Shown piece by piece: positions 8,770 through 16,062 of a stretch of DNA of 48,000 nucleotides. Every line of letters begins with the position of its first letter. Position 1 is the stretch's first letter. The position numbers and the translations under genes were made by a program. Source of the DNA: Faecousia sp. (lineage in GTDB: Bacteria > Bacillota > Clostridia > Oscillospirales > Oscillospiraceae); contig JARIAT010000032.1 in assembly GCA_029257715.1 (NCBI GenBank), positions 1-48,000 of the forward strand, read 5' to 3'. Under the pieces are notes generated by a model. That model was not told the origin of the DNA, did not search any database, and saw nothing but the letters and a program-made list of their open reading frames with translations.

Positions 8770-8777
8770 ATTAACAA

Positions 8778-8806
8778 ATATTACACGAATCATTTTTATT
8801 TGTCAA
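8778..8806 (-). promoter_or_regulatory. Promoter of the ABC transporter operon
   Basis: On the minus strand, TTGACA (8806-8801), a 17-base spacer and TAATAT (8783-8778) lie about 65 bases before the binding-protein start. Confidence 0.75.
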
Positions 8807-8925
8807 CACAAAATGAAAATATTTTTCGCACATCTATAAATCGAAAAATAGTTTTATATAGAGTATAACCTGCATTTTCCTGCGTCTGTGTTTTGCATTT
8901 CACTTGTGAGCCAAAGAAAATCGGC

Positions 8926-8953
8926 TTGACTTATGGTCGGATAATGATATCCT
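8926..8953 (+). promoter_or_regulatory. Probable promoter of the SGNH hydrolase gene
   Basis: TTGACT (8926-8931), a 16-base spacer and TATCCT (8948-8953) lie 35 bases before the start codon. Confidence 0.5.
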
Positions 8954-8988
8954 ACATATAGAAATTTCACAAAAAGGAGACATTTTCC

Positions 8989-9645
8989 ATGAAAAAACAC
9001 ATTGTCTGTCTGGGCGATTCCAATACGCACGGATACTGCGCAGATCCTGCGGACTGTGCCGACGGCCGTGATCGGTTCAACGAATCCGAACGCTGGACAA
9101 AGCTTTTGCAGCAGAAGCTCGGGGAAGATTATCTTGTCATTGAAGAGGGACTCTCCGGACGAACCACCGCATTTGAAGATCCTCTTTATGAAGGACTCAG
9201 TGCAATCAGCTATGTAACGCCCTGTCTGATGAGTCACGAACCTGTAGACCTGCTGATTATCATGCTCGGAACCAACGACACAAAGGACCGTTTTTCCGCC
9301 AGCGCACCCTGCATCGGTCTTGGTCTTGCCCGACTGGTCCGAAAAGCGAAGCATACCGATTGCTGGGGTGGAAAAGAACCGAATATTCTTGTGATTGCGC
9401 CTCCTCCTATCGGAGAGGGAATGCTCCGCTCTTCCGTTGCCGGAACCATGGGGCAGGGCTGTGTAGAGAAATCCCGCCTTTTGGCGCAGGTGTATCAGGC
9501 CCAGTGCAGCCTTTTGAATGTTGACTTTTTGGATGCCGGAAGTCTCGGATGTGAATTTAATCAGGTGGACTTCATGCACCTGACAAAGAAGGGCCATGCG
9601 ACACTTGCAGAGGCTTTATCGAAGCAGATTCCGCAGCTCATTTAA
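8989..9645 (+). CDS. SGNH/GDSL-family esterase
   Basis: This 218-residue enzyme has no signal peptide, so it should be cytosolic. The SGNH blocks are complete: block I CLGDSNTHG with the nucleophile Ser, block II Gly in EGLSGRTT, block III LGTNDTK with the oxyanion Asn, and block V DFMHLTKKGH with the catalytic Asp and His. It resembles arylesterase/acetylesterase relatives. Lying between the transporter and the epimerase/lyase genes, it could remove O-acetyl groups from imported sialic acids, a role filled in other bacteria by unrelated or related sialate O-acetylesterases. That role is inference. The start is supported by AAGGAG. Confidence 0.87.
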   Translation: MKKHIVCLGDSNTHGYCADPADCADGRDRFNESERWTKLLQQKLGEDYLVIEEGLSGRTTAFEDPLYEGLSAISYVTPCLMSHEPVDLLIIMLGTNDTKDRFSASAPCIGLGLARLVRKAKHTDCWGGKEPNILVIAPPPIGEGMLRSSVAGTMGQGCVEKSRLLAQVYQAQCSLLNVDFLDAGSLGCEFNQVDFMHLTKKGHATLAEALSKQIPQLI

Positions 9646-9688
9646 GCAGATCGCTATATTTATATAGTATATATCGTGCAGGATGCAC

Positions 9689-9724
9689 AAACGCCCCAAC
9701 CAGTTTCACAGGTTGGGGCGTTTT
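9689..9724. terminator. Bidirectional terminator between the esterase and DUF624 genes
   Basis: AACGCCCCAACC pairs with GGTTGGGGCGTT, with a T-run on the plus strand. It can serve both converging genes. Confidence 0.8.
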
Positions 9725-9736
9725 CTATTTGGGGCG

Positions 9737-10366
9737 TTATTTCTCCTGTTCCGCCGTTTGCGGCATATATGGCTTTAAAATCGGTTCCACCAGAAAACTT
9801 GAAAAAAACATACACATCGACGGAAGAAAAAGCAGCGGTATCACATAGCGAACACACAAAAAAGCGCTGACCGTGTGCAGCGCAGAAAGTCCCAGTGTCC
9901 ACGGAAGATTCGCCATTGCCAACCGCAAGGTGTTGCCAAGCAGCTGCCGAAGGGTTGTCTCAAATCGGCTCAACAGCGGAAACACCAGTGCCAGAACCCC
10001 TACCGTCACAAAACACACAAATGCCGCCGCCGAAAAAATCACCCAAGAAATCTTTCCGGCTGCCGCCCCGTTCCAGATCCAGATCATCCCGCAGTACTCT
10101 GCAAATCCAACTGCCAGAACTGCGGCGGCCGCAGGGATTCCCACCCGAAGATTGCGCCGAAACGACGTGGCAAATCTACGCCAGGGATTCTCCTCCCCAC
10201 CCCGGAAGCAATGAACAACCGCATCATACAGCGCCGCGGTTCCAGGTCCTGCGGTCACTATAAGCAGACAGCTTGCCAGCCAGAAAAAACTTAAAAAAAT
10301 TGTATCTGTGATTTGTGTTAAGACAATCATCAACCCATTTTCGGGATTTAACCAATTGCGAAACAT
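9737..10366 (-). CDS. DUF624/YesL-family membrane protein
   Basis: This 209-residue protein has about five hydrophobic segments. The N-terminal LASCLLIVTAGPGTAALYDA region and the amphipathic Trp/Phe-rich WRRFATSFRRN loop are typical of the DUF624 (YesL) family. These proteins are usually encoded beside CUT1 sugar transporters; their function is unknown. The start is behind GGAGGG. It is divergent from the AGE-type epimerase gene, in keeping with a place in the same sugar-use region. Confidence 0.8.
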   Translation of the reverse strand: MFRNWLNPENGLMIVLTQITDTIFLSFFWLASCLLIVTAGPGTAALYDAVVHCFRGGEENPWRRFATSFRRNLRVGIPAAAAVLAVGFAEYCGMIWIWNGAAAGKISWVIFSAAAFVCFVTVGVLALVFPLLSRFETTLRQLLGNTLRLAMANLPWTLGLSALHTVSAFLCVRYVIPLLFLPSMCMFFSSFLVEPILKPYMPQTAEQEK

Positions 10367-10476
10367 GAATTTCCCTCCGACTTATGATCTTTTTTCGGAT
10401 AGCCGTGCTGCCATTGTAACACAGATTCCAATTCCTGTCACCGAAAAAGCAAAAGATTTTTTATACATCTTTTTTA

Positions 10477-10505
10477 TTGAAAAATATTTTCGACAGTGTT
10501 ATGAT
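10477..10505 (+). promoter_or_regulatory. Promoter of the AGE epimerase operon
   Basis: TTGAAA (10477-10482), a 17-base spacer and TATGAT (10500-10505) precede a leader of about 90 bases. The leader holds an imperfect AATCGGGG/CCCCTGATT inverted repeat (about 10523-10553), which could be an operator or RNA hairpin. Confidence 0.6.
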
Positions 10506-10603
10506 AAAGAAAACACAGGCAATAATCGGGGGCTCCACCTCATTCCCCTGATTAGCTGTCAATCAGAAACAAAAACGTGTTATTATATTATGGAGGACTT
10601 CCT

Positions 10604-11809
10604 ATGGATCAGCAAAAATTCCTGGCCGAGCGAGAATGGATTCGCTCCCAGCTCGCGACTGTTGCCGATTTCTGGCTTAAAAATGGTATGGACTCTGTCC
10701 ATGGCGGCGTCTACACCTGCTTGGATCGCAATGGTAATATCTATTCCACAGATAAAAGCGTCTGGATGCAGGGCCGCTGCGGCTGGACCTACGCATACCT
10801 TTGCCATGTCTATGGTGTCAGAGAAGAATGGCTCAAGGCTTCCAAAAGCTGCATTGATTTTCTGGAGAACCACTGCATCAATCACGATGCAGGCGGCCGT
10901 CTCTATTTTACCGTCACCGAGGATGGTCAACCTCTGCGTCAGCGCCGCTACTGCTTCTCCGAGGCATTCTACTGTATTGCAAATGCTGAGTACTACGGCA
11001 TCACCGGTGAAAAGGAATATCTGGATCGTGCCCGCCGTGCCTACGATATGTACTGGAACCTGAACCACGGGATGGAGGATCCCACCGGTATGGGTCCCAA
11101 AACCATTCCGGAAACTCGGACCGGTCGGGCATTGGGCATCCCCATGATTATTCTGAATGTCACCGGCGTGTTAGAGCGCGTCGATCCCGAGCGCAAAGAG
11201 GTCTATGAGGCCCGTGCCAAGGAATGCGTCCACGATATTTTTGCTTACCATGTCAAAAAGGATCTCAAATGCACTCTGGAAAATGTTTCCATGGACGGCA
11301 CGCCCCGTCTGAATATTACCGAGGGTCGTATGGTAAATCCCGGTCACGACATCGAATGCAGCTGGTTTTTGATGGACCGCGCAAACCAGACAAATGATCC
11401 CGACCTGCATCAAAAAGCCATCGAGGTATTCGACATGGCCTTCAACATGGGCTGGGATCAGGAGTACAGCGGTATTCTCTATTTCATGGACTGTCTGGGC
11501 AATCCTCCCGAAGCATACGAACACGATATGAAGCTGTGGTGGCCGCATAATGAAGCCCTGATCGCTTCCATGATGATCTATCGGGATACCAAAGACGAGA
11601 AATATCTGGACATCTTCTATCAGATTCTTGACTACTGCAAAAAATACTTTGCGGATACACCTTATGGCGAGTGGTACGGATATCTGCGCCGGGACGGTCA
11701 GCCGACACAGCCCGCCTGCAAGGGTTCGACCTTCAAAGGTCCCTTCCATGTGCCCCGCTGCCTGATTATGGTCGATCAGATGATGGGAGAAATTTTACAG
11801 GAATCTTAA
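10604..11809 (+). CDS. AGE-family epimerase, probable N-acyl-D-glucosamine/mannosamine 2-epimerase
   Basis: This 401-residue (alpha/alpha)6-barrel enzyme has the length and conserved blocks of the AGE/renin-binding-protein family. RCGWTYAYL and RRYCFSEAFYC carry substrate-site residues. VNPGHDIECSW and KLWWPHNEAL carry the two catalytic histidines. The family interconverts GlcNAc and ManNAc, or mannose, glucose and cellobiose-type sugars. Because a NanA-type lyase lies two genes downstream, the likely job is ManNAc to GlcNAc in sialic acid catabolism, as in Bacteroides which uses this family as NanE. A mannose or cellobiose epimerase remains possible. Start at the ATG at 10604 behind GGAGG. 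Confidence 0.87.
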   Translation: MDQQKFLAEREWIRSQLATVADFWLKNGMDSVHGGVYTCLDRNGNIYSTDKSVWMQGRCGWTYAYLCHVYGVREEWLKASKSCIDFLENHCINHDAGGRLYFTVTEDGQPLRQRRYCFSEAFYCIANAEYYGITGEKEYLDRARRAYDMYWNLNHGMEDPTGMGPKTIPETRTGRALGIPMIILNVTGVLERVDPERKEVYEARAKECVHDIFAYHVKKDLKCTLENVSMDGTPRLNITEGRMVNPGHDIECSWFLMDRANQTNDPDLHQKAIEVFDMAFNMGWDQEYSGILYFMDCLGNPPEAYEHDMKLWWPHNEALIASMMIYRDTKDEKYLDIFYQILDYCKKYFADTPYGEWYGYLRRDGQPTQPACKGSTFKGPFHVPRCLIMVDQMMGEILQES

Positions 11810-11832
11810 TTTTATCGGAAAGGAGCATCTTG

Positions 11833-12684
11833 GTGGACGGTCAAAGTATTTTAGAGCAAATCCACGCATCCTATTATCAGCTTACTGCCGCCGAGCGGAA
11901 GGTAGCTGATTATGTTCTGACGCAATACGCTGATGTGCAGTATATGTCGATCACACAGCTGGCCGAAGAATGTGGTGTTGCAGAGGCAACCATATCCCGG
12001 TTTTGCAGAAGCCTGAAGCTGAAAGGATTCAACGCATTCAAAATGGAGCTTGCCAGACACTCTGTCAGCAGCAGTGTTGCGCCTCTGAAGCAGAATGCCC
12101 CCGGTACAGATACCTTTCAGGGGCGCTGTCATCAAATCGGTCAGCTTGCCATTGAGGCAGTCAATCAGACATTGGAGCTTGCGGATGAGGCCTCGATCAC
12201 CCATGCTGTTGACTGCCTGGAGCAGGCCGGTCGTGTATTGTGCATCGGCAATGGCGGCAGTCTGCTCATGGCCTGTGAATGTGCCCATCACTTCTCCACG
12301 ATCTCAAATAAGTTCTATTACCTTCCGGATTCCCATATGCAGCTGTCTGCCATTGCGACTATGAATCAGTCCGATGCAATCATCCTGTTTTCCTATTCCG
12401 GTGCTACCATCAATTCTCTGGAGGTGCTGGAACTGGCAAAATCGAGAAACATCCGGACCATTCTGATTACCCGATTCCCCAAATCTCCGGCTGCCAAGCT
12501 TGCAGACATCGTCCTGCGCTGCGGCTCCAACGAAGGCCCCTTCCAGCCCGGCTCCAATCCTGCAAAAATGGCACAGCTTGTGCTGGTTGATGTGCTCTAT
12601 CAGGAGTTCTATTATCGCCATCCGGAGGACAGCGAACGGAATATTGAGAATATCGCATCTGCACTGGCCTGTAAACATATTTGA
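11833..12684 (+). CDS. RpiR/MurR-family transcriptional regulator with SIS domain
   Basis: This protein of about 283 residues has an N-terminal HTH_6 domain (residues 1-77, helix-turn-helix SITQLAEECGVAEATISRFC) and a C-terminal SIS sugar-phosphate-binding domain (VLCIGNGGS, FSYSGATINSLEVLE). Such regulators respond to phosphosugars such as ManNAc-6-P or GlcNAc-6-P. Lying between the epimerase and lyase genes, it probably controls this cluster. There is no ATG near the ribosome site. GTG at 11833 is 7 bases from AGGAG and the adjacent TTG at 11830 is 4, so GTG is preferred. Confidence 0.9.
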   Translation: MDGQSILEQIHASYYQLTAAERKVADYVLTQYADVQYMSITQLAEECGVAEATISRFCRSLKLKGFNAFKMELARHSVSSSVAPLKQNAPGTDTFQGRCHQIGQLAIEAVNQTLELADEASITHAVDCLEQAGRVLCIGNGGSLLMACECAHHFSTISNKFYYLPDSHMQLSAIATMNQSDAIILFSYSGATINSLEVLELAKSRNIRTILITRFPKSPAAKLADIVLRCGSNEGPFQPGSNPAKMAQLVLVDVLYQEFYYRHPEDSERNIENIASALACKHI

Positions 12685-12743
12685 TGTAATCCTTATATGG
12701 GGTTGAAATTATAACATAAAATCATTGAAAAGAGGTTTTTATA

Positions 12744-13658
12744 ATGGATATTTCTAAATATCAAGGTGTCATTCCCGCTTTCTACGCATGCTATGATGAG
12801 GACGGAAACGTCAGCACGGAAGGCGTCAAGAGTCTTGCCCGCCACCTGCTTCATAAGGGTGTCAAGGGCGTGTATGTCAATGGTTCCTCCGGCGAAGGTA
12901 TTTACCAAAGTGTCTCCGAAAAGAAAGCTATTCTGGAAGCTGTGATGAGCGAAGTCAAGGGGAAACTCACGGTGATCGCCCATGTGGGCTGCAACAATAC
13001 CGCAGACTCCATGGAGCTTGCCGCCCATGCAGAGAGCCTCGGTGTTGACGCCATTGCCTCCATCCCCCCCATCTACTTCCACCTTCCCGAGTACGCAATT
13101 GCGCAGTACTGGAATGATATTTCCTCTGCTGCCCCCAATACCGACTTTATTATCTACAACATTCCTCAGCTGGCCGGTGTCGCACTGACCATGCCCCTGT
13201 TCCGGGAAATGCTGAAAAACCCGAAGGTTGTCGGTGTCAAGAACAGCTCTATGCCCACGCAGGATATTCAGATGTTTAAGATGGAAGGCGGCAAGGATTT
13301 CGTCGTATTTAACGGTCCCGATGAGCAGTTCATTGCAGGCCGCGCCATCGGCGCTGATGGCGGCATCGGCGGCACCTATGCCGTTATGCCCGAGCTTCTG
13401 CTGAAAGCCAACGAGCTGTTTAATGCCAACAAGATTGAGGAAGCCCGTGAAATTCAGTACACCATCGATTCCATTATTTACGCAATGTGTGCCTGCCACG
13501 GCAACCTGTATGCCGTTATGAAGAAGATTCTGGAAATCAATGAAGGGCTGCATCTGGGCAGTGTCCGTAAGCCCATGCCCGCTCTGATTCCCGAGGATCT
13601 TCCTCAGGTTGAGAAGTGCGCCCAGATGATTCGGGATGCAATCGCAAAATTCTGCTGA
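12744..13658 (+). CDS. nanA: N-acetylneuraminate lyase/DHDPS-family aldolase
   Basis: This 304-residue TIM-barrel class I aldolase has the GxxGE-type motif as NGSSGEG (about residue 48), the catalytic Tyr in IIYNIPQ and the Schiff-base Lys in VGVKNSSM (about residue 168). The family splits N-acetylneuraminate into ManNAc and pyruvate or makes dihydrodipicolinate. The neighbouring AGE epimerase and RpiR regulator favour the sialic acid lyase. Other members (2-keto-3-deoxy sugar acid aldolases) cannot be excluded. It has its own strong ribosome site (AGAGG) after a 59-base AT-rich gap and is followed by a terminator. Confidence 0.82.
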   Translation: MDISKYQGVIPAFYACYDEDGNVSTEGVKSLARHLLHKGVKGVYVNGSSGEGIYQSVSEKKAILEAVMSEVKGKLTVIAHVGCNNTADSMELAAHAESLGVDAIASIPPIYFHLPEYAIAQYWNDISSAAPNTDFIIYNIPQLAGVALTMPLFREMLKNPKVVGVKNSSMPTQDIQMFKMEGGKDFVVFNGPDEQFIAGRAIGADGGIGGTYAVMPELLLKANELFNANKIEEAREIQYTIDSIIYAMCACHGNLYAVMKKILEINEGLHLGSVRKPMPALIPEDLPQVEKCAQMIRDAIAKFC

Positions 13659-13672
13659 TTTTCATATCACAC

Positions 13673-13703
13673 AAAGTCTCCACTTCGGTGGAGACTTTTT
13701 TTA
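13673..13703 (+). terminator. Terminator of the AGE-rpiR-nanA operon
   Basis: AAAGTCTCCAC, a UUCG tetraloop, GTGGAGACTTT and a T-run form a textbook terminator. Confidence 0.93.
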
Positions 13704-13965
13704 TCCAAAAACGATATTGAGACGGTTCTGCTTTTTGTATTCTTATTCAGCGGCTGTTTCATCACAAATATCTGTGTTTACCGTTCTTTCTTTCTGAATA
13801 GGCGGAAAAACGATGCTTATCTGTAAATTTATTTCCTGATGCTGTAAAATAAATGTTGAATCCTGTCTCTGTTTATGATACGATATTCGCATATCGATAC
13901 TTATATATTGTAGCGCTGGTATCTTTTTCCTGCCACGCATTACCTATTTAGGAGGTCCCCCCTTC
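13704..13965 (+). promoter_or_regulatory. metF upstream region: promoter and palindrome
   Basis: This gap has no convincing gene. It holds a promoter with TTGAAT (13856-13861), a 17-base spacer and TACGAT (13879-13884). An inverted repeat, CGATAT-TCGC-ATATCG, starts within the -10 element and could be an operator. AGGAGGT at about 13950 is the ribosome site for metF. Confidence 0.6.
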
Positions 13966-14886
13966 ATGAGAACCACGGATGTCATCAAGAAACCGAGCTC
14001 CCTGTCGTTTGAGGTTTTTCCGCCCAAAACTGATGTCGGTATGCAGAAGCTCTGCGGAAAAAACGGTGTACTGGAGCAGCTTTATACGCTGCGCCCTGAC
14101 TACATTTCCTGCACTTATGGGGCAGGCGGCACCAATATCGGTAAAAATCTGGATGTGCTTGATAAAATTGCTCAGGACGGAAAAGCTACGGCTGTCACAC
14201 ACTTCACATGTATCGGCAACAGCCGTGAAGGAATCCGTCAGCAGCTTCAGAACTATCTCGCCCACGGAATCAACCATATGCTGGCTCTTCGAGGAGATCT
14301 CCCTGCCGGATGGGACGGAACCCATGGTGACTTTCACTACGCTTCGGAATTGGTGAGCTTTATCCGAAAGGAATTCGGCGATCAGTTTACCATCGCCGTA
14401 GCCGGATCTCCCGAGGGTCATATCTGCTGCCCCAGCTTTGAGGATGATATTTCGTTTTTAAAGCAAAAGCAGGATAACGGCGCAAACTATATTATGACAC
14501 AGCTGTGCTGGGATATGGACCAATTCCGCCGTTGGATGGATGCGATCCGAACCGCCGGAATTACGCTTCCCGTGGATGTGGGTGTCATGCCGATCCTCGA
14601 TCAGTCTGCAACCATCAATATGGCCCTTTCCCGCAACGGCTGCGTCATGCCCAGAGAATTGACCCGGATGATTTCCAAATACTGGATTTTTCCCAATCCG
14701 TTTGTGAAGGACTCCACCGATCCCGATGTGCTTTCCAAAAAAATCGGCTTCCGGGAAGAAGGGATCGCCTATACCGTGCGTCAGATCCGAGATTTCATGG
14801 ACTGCGGCGTAAACGGAATTCATCTGTATACCCTGAATAAATTCCCTGAGGTCGAGTTGATTGCCAGCGAATCCGGACTTCTCTGA
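13966..14886 (+). CDS. metF: 5,10-methylenetetrahydrofolate reductase
   Basis: This 306-residue flavin-binding TIM barrel reduces methylene-THF to methyl-THF. The N-terminal SFEVFPPKTDVG carries the family Glu. The YISCTYGAGGTN and HFTCIGNSREGI strands and the HMLALRGDLPAG loop are diagnostic, as is QLCWDMDQFRRWMDAI. Length is normal for bacterial MetF. The three downstream one-carbon genes make methyl-THF the natural feed for the AcsC-AcsE fusion. The start is behind AGGAGGT. It is separated from acsD by a gap with a second promoter and a terminator-like hairpin. Confidence 0.93.
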   Translation: MRTTDVIKKPSSLSFEVFPPKTDVGMQKLCGKNGVLEQLYTLRPDYISCTYGAGGTNIGKNLDVLDKIAQDGKATAVTHFTCIGNSREGIRQQLQNYLAHGINHMLALRGDLPAGWDGTHGDFHYASELVSFIRKEFGDQFTIAVAGSPEGHICCPSFEDDISFLKQKQDNGANYIMTQLCWDMDQFRRWMDAIRTAGITLPVDVGVMPILDQSATINMALSRNGCVMPRELTRMISKYWIFPNPFVKDSTDPDVLSKKIGFREEGIAYTVRQIRDFMDCGVNGIHLYTLNKFPEVELIASESGLL

Positions 14887-14921
14887 TTTTTTAAATTTGC
14901 GGTCTGATTGCAGGATCAACG

Positions 14922-14950
14922 CTGTCATTTCTTAGATTTCATGCTATAAT
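14922..14950 (+). promoter_or_regulatory. Strong extended -10 promoter upstream of acsD
   Basis: CTGTCA (14922-14927), a 17-base spacer and TG-C-TATAAT (TATAAT at 14945-14950) combine a good -35 with an extended -10. Confidence 0.75.
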
Positions 14951-14956
14951 AAACCC

Positions 14957-15056
14957 CTGCATGCTGTCGGTGCCTGCGGAGGCTTCTAAAATATCCTCCG
15001 TGGCAGAAAGTCGTATACAAACCGCCCCATTTCATGGGGCATCCTTTTTGACGAAA
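14957..15056 (+). ncRNA. Unrecognised structured leader or small RNA ending in a terminator
   Basis: The predicted transcript begins just after the strong promoter. It forms a first hairpin (TGCC...GGAGG / CCTCC...GGCA, about 14970-15006) and ends in a terminator-like stem (GCCCCAT-TTC-ATGGGGC, 15024-15040, then ATCCTTTTTG), still about 50 bases before acsD. A promoter-structure-terminator order in front of a gene suggests a riboswitch or attenuator, or a free small RNA of about 100 nt. I could not match it to the cobalamin, SAM or THF riboswitch consensus motifs. Confidence 0.5.
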
Positions 15057-15103
15057 TCCACAGCATTATAGCAGACTGATTTTCACCCAGAGGGGGAATT
15101 CCA

Positions 15104-16042
15104 ATGTCTTTCATTCCCAAAAAGGAGGCCTCCGCCGCCAAGATCCGTACTGTAACACTGGGTCGAGGTGACCGTTCCGTTGTGATCGGAGGTCAAAATG
15201 TCCTTCCTTTTTATTCTTTTGACGCACCCATTGCGCATTGCCCTATCATCGGCATCGAAATATCCGACCGCATTGCCCAATGGGAATCTCCCGGAATCCG
15301 AGAATTCTATCACGGCTGCACCACGCTTTCCGACTATGCCCGTCGGGCAGAAACCATGGAAGGTGCCGATTTTCTGGTGCTGCATTTTGAATCCGCTGAC
15401 CCCGGTGCAGGCAATCGCAGGATCGACGAATGCGTTTGCGATGCACTGGCCATTGCAAAGGAATGTTCCATGCCTCTTGCAATCATGGGCTGCAAAAATT
15501 CTGAGAAGGACTCTGCGCTGTTTCCCCAGATTGCGCAGGCACTTCCAGAAGAAAATCTTCTATTTCTCTCCGTTCGAGAGGAGGATTATCAGACGATTGC
15601 ACCTGTTGCAAACGCCTGCGGCCATGTGATCTGCGCAGAAACCGCAGATGATGTAAACCTCGCAAAGCAGCTCAATATTTTGCTGCAAAACGCTGCTGTA
15701 GACGGCAGCAGGATCGTGATGAACATCGGTACTGCCGCAGTCGGCTACGGTTACGAATACGCAGCATCCACTTTTGACCGGATCAAGGCTGCGGCGCTTG
15801 CGCAGGCAGACGAAGATCTCCAAATGCCCATTGTAGCGCCCGTCTCCCCTGAGAGCTGGAGCGTCAAGGAATCCATCGCCTCGGAAGCGGAAGAACCCAC
15901 GTGGGGCAGCCGAGAGGAGCGGGCGATTCAGATGGAGATTGCCACCGCTGCCGCAAATCTTACGGGCGGTGCAGACGCGGTTATCATGCGCCACCCTGCT
16001 GCGGTGGCCGCTGTCCGGCAGTTTCTGGACCAGCTGGTTTAA
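15104..16042 (+). CDS. acsD: Corrinoid iron-sulfur protein small subunit, AcsD/CdhD-like
   Basis: This 312-residue TIM-barrel protein resembles the small subunit of the CFeSP of the Wood-Ljungdahl pathway. That subunit pairs with AcsC and helps hold the cobamide that carries the methyl group. Family-typical features are the early VTLGRGDRSVVIGG strand, the FLVLHFESADPG strand, MNIGTAAVGYGYEYAAST, and near the C-terminus EEPTWGSREERA followed by ADAVIMRHPAAV. It is 20 bases upstream of the AcsC-AcsE fusion gene, so the two are co-translated. No ACS or CODH catalytic gene lies in the window. Confidence 0.87.
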   Translation: MSFIPKKEASAAKIRTVTLGRGDRSVVIGGQNVLPFYSFDAPIAHCPIIGIEISDRIAQWESPGIREFYHGCTTLSDYARRAETMEGADFLVLHFESADPGAGNRRIDECVCDALAIAKECSMPLAIMGCKNSEKDSALFPQIAQALPEENLLFLSVREEDYQTIAPVANACGHVICAETADDVNLAKQLNILLQNAAVDGSRIVMNIGTAAVGYGYEYAASTFDRIKAAALAQADEDLQMPIVAPVSPESWSVKESIASEAEEPTWGSREERAIQMEIATAAANLTGGADAVIMRHPAAVAAVRQFLDQLV

Positions 16043-16062
16043 TCGGGAAGGAGGCGTGACAT

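Noticed and set aside
14957..15056. Cobalamin, SAM or THF riboswitch upstream of acsD
   Set aside because: None of the conserved core motifs of these classes is present, so it is reported only as an unrecognised structured RNA.
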